Positions 12,125 through 22,592 of a stretch of DNA of 64,000 nucleotides are shown one piece after another. The stretch spans positions 806,001 to 870,000 of the forward strand of contig NBAZ01000010.1 of the NCBI GenBank assembly GCA_002794735.1. The letters run 5' to 3'. This DNA comes from Pyrrhoderma lamaoense. Its lineage: Eukaryota > Basidiomycota > Agaricomycetes > Hymenochaetales > Hymenochaetaceae. Position 1 is the stretch's first letter; every line of letters starts with the position of its first letter. The position numbers were made by a program, and so were the translations under genes. The notes beneath the pieces were generated by a model. The model saw nothing but the letters and a program-made list of their open reading frames with translations. It ran no database searches and was not told the origin of the DNA.

Positions 12125-13726
12125 TGTCTCATATCGCACTCTTATCTCTCTCCTCATCTTTCTTCTACTTCTATATATTCATATTCCTACATACACACAC
12201 ATACATCATACACACAACGCACAACACCGGGGGCTGTTTCCACCAACCCCCGCCGCTACCACTCCCCACTGCCACAACTCATACAACCGGAACGGAAGGA
12301 GGGGAAGATGCGGGGGGAGGAGGAGAGACGTGGGGGTGAGTGATCGCAGTCGAAGAGGGAGAAAAGACGAGCCAAGGACATTTATCCCCATTTCCCCGCG
12401 CCCGCGCGCGTACTCTCGGCTCATAAACCTGGGGGGTGACGGGTGCTAAGGGTCTGCCCCCCACCCCCATCCTGGCCCCCTGTTTTTTTCCCCAGATCTG
12501 CTCTCTCTCCTCCTTCCCTCCTTAAACCTATTCTCGGTTGCGAGCAGGCCGACTCGTCCGCACGAGACGGACCTATCCGCTAGAATGGATCATCCCCCCC
12601 TCCTTTCCTCCTTTGGAGAATAAACAAAGAAACAGAAACGAACCGGGACGAATAAGATTCGTCCTGTTTTCTTCTTTTGAATCTTTTCGTCCTCAGATCC
12701 AAACAATATTGCTACAATCCGTTTCTCATTTTTCTTCTTTGTGCTTACTCATACCTCATTGTCTCTTACCCCGAACCCTTCCCGTCCGTCCGTTTTCGAA
12801 TACTCTGATCTCCCCCTCTTTCTTTCCTTTTTTGTTCGATATTTTGCGGGGGAAGGGGTTGTTGTTGTTCCTGATACGTCACTTCCCATCAATACTGTGA
12901 CATGTCACCTACCCCACAAAAAATAAATTCTCTCACACCCCCCGGACCGCGGAGAGAGGGGGATCGGTCGGGTATCTAATCGAAGAAAGAAAAAAATAGC
13001 GAAAGGAAACACATAAAAAGATGGGATGGATGGGGGGTCTTGCTCGTTATGTGGGCATTTGGATAAGGGAGTATCTTGGGGGGGGAATTGACAAGTAACC
13101 GTGTTAAGTAGCCTCTAAGCTTGTAACAACCCCTCTCCTCGGCTCGATCTCTCGTTTTGTTCTTACCGACCGACCGCCTGCCCCGCAGCAAAGAAAGAAC
13201 GCTGCTCTCTTTGGCTAGAAAGCTAGCGAGTCTGGTCCCCCTCCTCCCATCTGTTTTTGCCGATATGATGGACGAAAAAAATATTACATGTACATTTGTA
13301 TACAGTAACATTAAACATAATTAAACATAATGATAATGCATTCTTATTTTAACTCGTAACTCATACCTGTATTACTCAATAACCGTTATGTCTATCCATT
13401 CTTGTTTTTTTTTCCCCACGGGCCCATCATCCCCCTCGCCCCCCCTCCCCCGCATTTTTTATTTATTTTTTTTACCCCGGATGTCCGCAGCCGATATCCA
13501 CAATTCCAATTACAATTACACTTTCTTTTTTTTTAAATTTCTTTCTCATTACTTCCCCCCCCCCTTTCTTTCCTTCTTTCCGACCCCCCTCCCTCCAGTC
13601 CCCCTACTACCACGTCAAGACCCGAGCTCGTCCTCGTCCTCTCCTAGTTTCAAGCCTAAGCCTGTACACACAGCTTTCTTTTTGGGTCTGTTGGTCTGTT
13701 GGGCTGCACGAATTGTGATATCGTTT

Positions 13727-13727
<1 letters not shown>

Positions 13728-13760
<33 letters not shown>

Positions 13761-13776
13761 TTCTACTTTCTACTTT
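13728..13776. repeat. 7-bp tandem repeat (CTACTTT)
   Basis: About six to seven copies of CTACTTT, one slightly altered. A degenerate GATGTA/GATGTAC repeat follows at about 13,793-13,843. Confidence 0.9.
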
Positions 13777-14400
13777 GTTTATTTGGTGACTTACGATGTA
13801 TGATGTACGATGTCCGATGTATGATGTACGATCTATGATGTGTAACTTTTGAATTACTATACTAATACTAATACTATACTCTATATACTGTATACTGATA
13901 CTATATAGTAATATACGTATTCGTATAGTCTATGGAGACGTACATTGGAGACGTACATATACTTCGTAGTTGATCTCAGGCACGCAACAACGATGACAAC
14001 GATAATAACGATAACAACAGTAGTAGCATCGCAAAGTAGAACCGAGAACCAAGAACCGAAAAACGAGATATGAAACCCGGGAAACAGGGAAGAATGACCT
14101 TTTGAGGCCGATCTTGGAATCCTTTTGGACCTTGGACCTCGTTCGGGGTTTCCTGCTTGGACGCTTTCCTTCCTCTTTCTCTGTCTGTCTCTTACTCTAT
14201 TCCTCTCTGTCTCTTTCTCTATCTCCGTCTTTGTCTCCGATATACACCCCCTCGCTAGCCTGAGCCTCACCTAACTCAAACGGATCACCGGAATAACAGA
14301 ACCAAGAACCTAGAACCCAGAACCTAGAGCCAAGGCCAAAGAAATCATCAAGTAAGATAGTATTGATCCATTCGTTCTTGTCGTTCCCTCCCGCCTCCAC

Positions 14401-14455
14401 ACTACCACACTACCACACTACCACACTACCACACCCCACACTACCACACCCACAT
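14401..14455. repeat. 8-bp tandem repeat (ACTACCAC)
   Basis: About six near-identical copies of ACTACCAC, slightly interrupted near the right end. Confidence 0.9.
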
Positions 14456-14904
14456 TTCCTGAGGTTTCTCCTCCTTTTTTTGTTCGTTACGTAAAACGTA
14501 AACTATAAACATAAAACACTAAACATAAAACATAGACATGGTTACTTGTTCTTTGTTTAGGGAATAGGGAATATAGAGACACGACCTTCTATTTGTTTTA
14601 CTCTGGTTCTTGACCTGCTTTTAAAGAAGCTTGGAAGTTTGGAAGTTTGGTGGTGGTTAATAAAAGTGGGTAGTGGTATAGTGTTATCAATAAAACTGGT
14701 TAGTGAACAATAAAAGAAGTTAACGGTCAAAACGGTTCCGGGACCGAGAGGATGGATGGATGGGGAGAGGGGAGGGAAGAGGGCGTTTTCCAGAAGGAAC
14801 GTAACAAGGAAAGGATACACGTTACGCGTACCTTGCTTTTTGGGTGTTTGATGTGAAATCTGGATTCTAGAGTTTGGAAATCTAATTTGTAATGGTTCTT
14901 TCTA

Positions 14905-14940
14905 CTTATTTACTTACTTACTTACTTACTTACTTACTCA
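14905..14940. repeat. Tetranucleotide repeat (TTAC/ACTT)
   Basis: About eight copies of TACT in tandem, in non-coding DNA. Confidence 0.9.
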
Positions 14941-15098
14941 ATCACATACTTATTTACTCACTCGCTTTTACACCCGATACCAACTTACTTGCTTACTTGC
15001 TTATTTCACAGTCATATCGCTTGGTTAAGATTCGGTTGACGGATTCTCGGATACTGTGCTATTCCTTTCCCTTCTTCTTCCTTCTTCCTTCCTCCTCC

Positions 15099-15132
15099 GT
15101 TCGTTCGTTCGTTCGTTCGTTCGTTCGTTCGT
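15099..15132. repeat. Tetranucleotide repeat (TTCG)
   Basis: An uninterrupted run of about eight GTTC/TTCG units. A run this pure is likely to vary in length between strains. Confidence 0.95.
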
Positions 15133-15291
15133 ACCCTCATCCGTAACACCTACACGTTCACCTCCCGCCGGGAATCCAGCACCACCCTGTCTTCCTTTTT
15201 TCTCTCTTCTCTCGAGTTCCCCCTCTGAGATCCGACTTCCGACTTCCGAATCTCGAATACTAAATCCTGGATGCGGAGTGCTGGATGCTTA

Positions 15292-15366
15292 ATACAGAAC
15301 ACAGAACACAGAAACAAAAAAAAAAAAAAAACAGAACACAGAACACAGAACACAGAACACAGAACT
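15292..15366. repeat. 7-bp tandem repeat (ACAGAAC) interrupted by poly-A
   Basis: Roughly eight copies of ACAGAAC are split into two blocks by a run of A residues at about 15316-15331. Confidence 0.9.
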
Positions 15367-16407
15367 CTAGCGTTGATCTTCTTTTTTTCTTAAAAAAACT
15401 CCTTGGTTCTTCTGTCTTGGTCTTATCCCCTTGTCCCTTTTTTTCTTTTCTTTATTCGCCCATTTATCTTACATCTAGTAATGGGATAACCTGTTTCTGC
15501 TCCTTGATTCTTTCTTGGTCTTGGTTCTTGGTCTTGGTTCCGGTCTTGGTCTTGGTTCTTGTGTTCTTATGTTCTTTGTTCTTCGTTTCAAAGTCACAAA
15601 GTTACAACGTTGGAGAGTATGTGTGAGGGGGGGTGGCGTTCTTGGATTTCTCTTCTCCCCTCAAGTACTCAAGTACTCAGGTAACGATCCCGACTCCTGT
15701 CGCTCCCGCATCCCCAGAGACCCTGCCAAGAGACCCACATCATCACCTTCCTCCCCTCCTTCCCCTCGCCCTTCCATCTCCCCATCTCCCCAATCTCCTC
15801 AATCTTCTTCTCCTTTGCCTTTTCTTTGTGACAGAGAAGAAAGAGAGATACTGACTCACCTTCTTTCATTTCATTTCATCTCATCTCAATTCGACCTTCT
15901 TCTTCTTCTTCTTCTCGTTCTTCTCGTCCTTCTTCGAAATCAATTAAATCTCCCCTCCTCAAAGACCCCCTTCTTCCCTTCTTCTCTTGGCTCTTTTAAT
16001 CTCCCCCACCCTTCTCCCCTAATCACACACGCACGTACATGCTCTCTCATTCTCTCTCTCCGACTCTCCGACTCTCCGAGTCTTCCGAGTCTCCCGAGGT
16101 TACCGTATACCATATACAGTACACCATATACCGTATTCCATACAATGTACATACACACCGAACACCGAACACTATACACTATACAACTGTTCCTCCGTCT
16201 ACTCCGTTTAGTCCGTTTAACCCGTCTAACCCGTTTTCCGCAAACTTTAACCTTAATCTTTAGTCTTTAGTCTCAAATGAGATGTAGAATCTTAGGGTAT
16301 CAAGTTCTTGTTTCTTTGATATTGATAATGATATTAATATTGGAGACTTAAGGGCCCGGAGTGGGTATTGGATACTGGATATTGGACGTTGGACGTTGGA
16401 TACGATA

Positions 16408-16440
16408 TGAGATACGATACGATACGATACGATACGACAC
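16408..16440. repeat. 5-bp tandem repeat (GATAC)
   Basis: Five to six copies of GATAC, preceded by a short GGACGTT repeat. Confidence 0.9.
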
Positions 16441-17504
16441 GAAGAGATGATCCTTTTTTGTCGAGTTCTTGCTTGTGGCTCGAAAAACTTCGAAAACTTC
16501 AAATACTTTGTGCTTATTTTGTTTTTAAAAGTACGATGTACACTGTACAATGTACAAATTGTTCCGCCTGACCTACTGGCCCTACTGGTTGACCGCCTTC
16601 CTCGCCCATCTGTACAACTACCATTCCGCTCAATCGCTCAACTGCTAAACTGCTCAACTGCTCAAATGTCTTATTGACTCTCTGCGTCTTATTTCCATTA
16701 TCCAAGTCTCCCTCGTATCCCTGTTAATTAGGTTTAGCTTGCCCCCCTTCCCCCTTTTTTATTATTATTCTTATTATTTTTACTTACTTACACCCTCCCT
16801 GGGATAGGATTAAGGCTAGTGATGGGGGTTATTTTATAGTTTGAGCTCTGAGCTCTGGTTACGGATTTTAGATTTTAGATCTAGATTTGAAGTCTAAGTC
16901 TAACTTGGTATGTGTATTTACGTATTTATACACACATGTACTTCCGTCGACGTCCGGGACCGGAGTGTTGGAAGTGGTTAGTACTGATTGTACTGAGTGT
17001 TAGAGCTTGTTATTGGTCGTGTGTGTTCGCGTGTGATGATGAGGGAAATTTTGTCAAGGTATTGTTTGTTATACTATAGACGTCGTCCTTCGAGCCATAG
17101 TCCCAACACCATCATTTTTATGATCATTGTTCACTATCAATTTTTATGATCATTTAATCATTATTTTTACTTTCAGCTTTCAGACGTAGACGTGTACTGT
17201 GTAGTCCTAGTCCAATATTAATGTTTCGCTACGTTACTCCCAAGTAATTCTTCAATCTTTTTTCAAAACGGATCTCTTTTCCCAGATCTTCTCTATTCCC
17301 TTTTTCACTCTTTAAGCTCTTGCTCTTTCCCCATCCCGAGGGGATATTCATCCTTCCCCCTTCCCCCTCTCTTCTACTAAACGCTTCCACTTCTTTCCGG
17401 ATCTTCTATCCCCCCCTAGGGCCTAGGACCTAGGACCTAAGACCTAAGACACACTTATGAGTGGTTTGTTGTCGGTTGATTGGTTGGTTGGTTTATTGGT
17501 TGGT

Positions 17505-17529
17505 TGGTGGTGGTGGTGGTGGTGGTGGG
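17505..17529. repeat. Trinucleotide repeat (GGT)
   Basis: About seven to eight GGT units following a looser GGTTGGTT stretch. Confidence 0.9.
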
Positions 17530-18234
17530 TGGTAGTTGGGCCTGGGCATCACGGTAAACTAGCTAACTAACTCCGAACCCCATCCCCCTTCCTTCCTTCT
17601 AACCGCTCTAACCGTTCTGCACTGTTCTAAACGTTCTCCCGTGTTTTCTCAGATCTTCTGTTATCTGATACTGGTATACGTGTGTGCGTGTGCGTGTGTA
17701 TGTTGTACGGCTGTACGTTGTACGTTTGTGCGTTGTACACATAATCAATCTACACGACGAATTCGGGAACTTCTTTTTATTGCAAGATCTCTGATGCCCC
17801 CTTGGGCGCCGCCTCCCACTTCCCACCTTCCTCCACTCTCTTAACTTTTTCTTTATTCGTTGTTAAGTTGTTATTAAGATGTTGTTAAGTTATGAGTTGG
17901 AAGGTTGAAGGTCGTTACTAGCAGCACTACTCTCCAACTTCTTTTCATATTTACATTATTGTGTGGTATCTCAATTTATCCGAAGGCCTACCTGTTCTTG
18001 AGACTTTAAGTTCTGGTCTAGATACACGTACACGTACCTCATACAAGTTCGATGTGACTCAGCAAGAAGGATGGATGGATAGGGCCGGAGTTTTAGTAGC
18101 TGAGTGTGTGCCTAGGTGATTAGAAGTAATTATTGAGCTAATTGGGATGATTGGGGATTAGGGCTGATTGGGGCTGATTGAGTGGGAAAGTTACTCTTGA
18201 TTCTGATTCTAAGGTTGGTGGTACTACTACAGCA

Positions 18235-18268
18235 AACACACACACACACATATATATATATTTATATA
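18235..18268. repeat. Compound CA and TA dinucleotide repeat
   Basis: A run of CA units passes directly into a TA run. There is no coding signal nearby. Confidence 0.9.
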
Positions 18269-19732
18269 TCATGATAGTACTACTACTAGTGACGAGTCAC
18301 CCCCCCCCCTCCCTTTTTTTTACAAGTCTAGATCCTCGACTCTCGACTTTCTTCATACAGTTCTTAATCTCTTTTTTCTTTTCTTCGTATACATTCGTAC
18401 TTTCCCATTTTCACGAAATTTCCTTCCTGTTCTTCCTGTTCTTCCCGTTCTCCCGTTCTCCCGTCTCTAGTAAGCTACTTCTCTCACCTCTCTTTCTCCA
18501 TTCATTCTTCCATTTTCTCTCTCCATGTTAACTCCTCCCTTCCCCTTACCCCGCCGACGATTGATGACAGATAATTGATGATGAGTCAGTGTGTTTTCGC
18601 TGTCAGTTTGCGTGGCTCATATCACGTACACGTAACATCCTCCCTCAATACAAAATACAAAGAAGAAACGTCAGTATTAAAATAGGAAGCTAGTGGAAAG
18701 TTGTTTTTATTATTATTGCGTAGACCGTTTTAATTGCCCTTGATGCGTGTGTGGGATCCTCGTTATTAGTCCTGATACCTGGTGCTGGGGTTGATTAGGA
18801 TAATTAGGCTAAGTGGTGGATAGGACGGTCTCGATAAGAAATTGTATGGTACAACGGATGGATGATTGTATTGATGGATGGATATCGTATCCTTGTATCG
18901 TGGTATCTAAGATATAACAGGGATACCTAACTAACTCAATATCATATTCATTCCGATCAGTTTTAGTTAGTTGATTATGTGCTGGTTTTCATACCTCATT
19001 CCCGAATACTTGTTTGATGTTTGTCAACTAAATACTAGGATACTAAAGTATTTGTCCTTTATTTGTTTTTCTCTTATACTGCTCCCCGATACTGATAGCT
19101 ATCAACCAAGCTCATAAATCCCGAAGTAGTAGAACTAGCAGTAATAGCTGATTACCTGTTACTAATTACTTTTAGAAACTCAAGCTTGTTTGCGTTGAAA
19201 ATAGACCCCTGCCGAGAGTTCCGCATTCTCGGCACCGACGAACTGAGACAAAGGAAAAGGCGGTACGTTCCTGAGATATCTAATGTGGCTTACGATCGGT
19301 ACGAGCAACTACGTATGTTAATTAGGAGTTTCGGGAGCGTTGAAGTTATACGTAGCCTGGGGGGTGAAAAGGTGGGAAATGGGTGAACTATAGACCGTAG
19401 ATGAATTCGGGAATCGTAATCTATTGCGTTCAAGCCACCGAGCCACATTGTAATGAAAATTTGAAGCCACCAAAGCCCCTTATTTCTGAGACATATTAGT
19501 TTTCTTTTATTGTTTTTACATTTTTAAAAACATGTTTTTGTTTCTGTTTTATTATAATTTATCTGATTTGATGAATGTAGAGAAGCTGTGCCATGCCGCG
19601 CTAGGAACTACGGAGTACAAGAAGATGAGAAGGGTAGAGAATTTTTGAGAAGAGGATTTATTGTAGTCAAACCGGAGAAACCACTGGGATTGAGAAGCTA
19701 GATGATAGGGAGAGCGCTTGATACGAGTAGAC

Positions 19733-20168
19733 GGCGCTTAATTTGCTCAAGTTCATATGCTTTATGGCATCGAGTTATCGATATTAGCCATTGTTTGATC
19801 ATTGATGTTTGTACAGTATAGTATTCAAACAACTTTCTGGCTTGGTAGCTCATCGGCGCTTATTATTCCAGCGCCTATCTCCACGAATATCATCTCTCTT
19901 CTGTTCTAAAGTTCTTTGCCATCCTAAACCTACACGCACCCTACCCTTAGGCGCTTAATTTTGAATCAAGTTCATATGATCAATATTTTTCACTGTTTGA
20001 TCATTGATGTTTGTACAGTATAGTATCTAATCAACTTTATGGCCTGGTGGCTCCTCAGCGCTTATTATTTCAGCGCCTATCTCCACGAATATCATTTCTC
20101 TTCTGTTCTAAAGTCCCTTGCCATCCTATAGATCGTCGGGTTCTAAACCTCCACGCACCCTACCCTCA
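19733..20168. repeat. Tandem duplication of a 217-bp unit, two diverged copies
   Basis: Copy A spans 19733-19949 and copy B 19950 to about 20168, directly adjacent. Shared blocks include GATCATTGATGTTTGTACAG and CTCCACGAATATCAT. Both copies start with GGCGCTTAA and end with CACGCACCCTACCCT. Copy B carries an extra insertion (about 20130-20142) and scattered substitutions and small gaps, so the duplication is not recent. Each copy holds a small inverted repeat around TATTATTCC or TATTATTTC with GGCGCT/AGCGCC-type arms. No coding function is visible. Confidence 0.9.
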
Positions 20169-22592
20169 CTTGACTCACTTATCTAAGTATCTCGTACACT
20201 CACCTACTCTCTTATGCACTTACTCTCTTCATTGTTCTTTCTTCTCCTCTTCAAAGCCTCCGAAAACATCTTTTTCCCTTTCTCTCCCACCTCTCCACTT
20301 TCCGCTCTTCCTATCTCTCGCATTCTTTTTTTTCTTAATACCTTACTTTGATCATCATCGGTTTCCCCTCGGCCTTCCGCTCCTTCCCCCTTTTTGCTCC
20401 TTTGACAACAACCTTCCTTTTAGGGACATATAAAACCAATATTGGTAAAAAGCTCCCTTTTCGTCGGACCTTTTTCTTCGTGCTACAGTTCGTTTTTGGG
20501 TGATTAGGCGTCTGATTTTTAAAGATACTAAATCACAGAAGAAATTTTATTCACGTGCGATTGTTTGAGTGTTTTGTTATGACAGAATAAACAATCGATT
20601 TCTGATGTGAAATCTTGATATTGGGGTGATATTTTGAGTTTTTGAATCTATATATTTGAACTTTAACCCGGAAAGAAAACGGAACGAACGTTCTTTTCTT
20701 TTAGATATATAGAAAGAAGAGTAAGTTGTTACGATATATGATAGTAAAATTATAGTTGATACGAAGATACAAGATTTGAATGATCTACGAAAGGTATCGT
20801 ATTGCATCTAAGGTTATTATGGTACGACTGTTTTGGGAATTTTAGGTTAATCTTACTTAGTCCGTTATTTGATCTTGAGTAGACACACGCACACACATAC
20901 ACATAGATACACACATACACTCAATCATGATTATTTTGGTTGAATATCGAGCCTGACCCGAGGCTTGTCTCCGTGATACATCCACGATTTCACAGTTCTA
21001 GGCCATCAGCAACTTTGACGTCGGATCCGAGTCGTGGTATTGATCATCGATACACACACTTGGTCGTCTCGTTATCCAAATACTCATCCTCTACATTATA
21101 TTCTTGTTCCTTGACTCACGGACAAAGGTGATCTATTAAGTGACGGACATGTTCCTATTGGTACCGTACAAAGTTGTCTGACGTCTCCAAGGAATAATCA
21201 CGACGAGCACATCACCACGCATAGCATAGGATCATAGTGTATGTACTATCACTACTATTATTATAGTAATTTGAATTGTTATTTATGGGTTAGTATACTC
21301 ACTACCTATTCCGTCTCCCGTTATGCCGTTCAATATTTTCACCGGTACTCACATCTGGAAAAATCTGCTCCAAAGTAACATGTCATCGTCAATATGGAAA
21401 TTGATAATTGAATTTGAATAATAGATAAGTGGCCCAGATGTGGGAGTTGGGATGAGGGAACTGTGGTATGCGCTAAGAAGTTACACTCTTGATGTACACA
21501 TAGATCAATGACTCGGATTATTGGCATAGATTAACTCGGATTTTTATTTCAGTTACCTTTAGCGAGTTTATCATTTCATTGCTATCATAATACAGTAAGC
21601 ATACATGTGTACATATATTAAAAATAGACCGCTTACATGAAAGTAGCATCTAAACGTGCATGATTCTGAAGGGTTGAGTGGACTGGGCGGGACGTGGTTA
21701 CAAAGACCCAGAGCCGAGCGCATGAGTAGCAGTAATCCGATTTACATTTTCAAAAAAAGGCATCCAGTATCTGTCTAGATTCAGACAACCTTGTACGTCT
21801 GAAACTCTGAATCCTGAGACTTGGATTTTCACCGGAGTTCAAAGTTACTAATCCCCCCTCTTGTTTCCGATTTATGAGTACAATGTATGAAAACAGTAAA
21901 CATATACCAATGACAATGACGACCCTTACTCAGGCAGATACTCTAGGGGTTTCGGTAGATTTGAGATGCCAAAAATGAAAGAAACGAAGAACCGCCCTTC
22001 CCCAGCTACTTCTTCTTTCACGTAGGCACTCTCCTTTCCATACAACCCCCATATATCCATATCTATAATAGATAGTTCTAAATGACTATACAACTAAAGT
22101 CTTAGATAGTAGATAGTAGAAGGTAAACAATAGATAGTGACTATTTTAGTGGTGAAAGGTAACCGATACCCCCGAAAGAACTAGAATCCTGATAGATCCC
22201 ATCTAGCGAGCAAAGATTTAGGAAGCCAAAGACCGAAAGCAAGTCGGAGGAATAGAAATCTGGGAACATAATTTATGACATGATTATCCAAAAGAACGTA
22301 TATAGAGATGAGATGATGCAGTTCTGATGTGATGTGATGTAAGAGAGGAGGTACGAGGAGAGGGGGCTGCTATAGTCGGAATAGTGCGGGAGGAAAAACT
22401 AGAGTTAAATATTGAGAAATACGAGGTGAAAAAATAAACAAATGATCTAATCGGCCTAAATAAATAACAATATCAACGAAATTGGAGAGAAGTAAGTGAT
22501 AGGAGCAGTGAAGTAACAATATTCAAGGAATAACTTTCCCATACACAGAGAAAGTGAAGAAACAAAAATAGGAAGAAGTAAAAGGGGTGCTA

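Larger units (their letters stand above)
11880..22592. other. About 10.7 kb apparently gene-free region upstream of the bHLH gene
   Basis: No gene could be supported. Much of 12.5-18.5 kb is pyrimidine-rich on the plus strand and crowded with microsatellites (listed separately). Long open frames such as 15515-16270 have only F/S/L/P-type composition and no splice logic. The only coding-like sequence is around 19.16-19.70 kb on the plus strand (see findings). If truly gene-free, this is a very long upstream region for one fungal transcription factor gene. Confidence 0.6.

Noticed and set aside
14401..14455. Short direct repeats as a possible CRISPR array
   Set aside because: The units are contiguous with no spacers, and the organism is a eukaryote.
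15515..16270. Plus-strand 251-codon open frame
   Set aside because: Composition follows the pyrimidine-rich DNA (Leu/Ser/Pro/Phe), it includes microsatellites, and it resembles no family.
19733..20168. Tandem pair of solo LTRs
   Set aside because: The copies abut directly, with no internal element, no TG..CA ends and no flanking target duplication that I can see.
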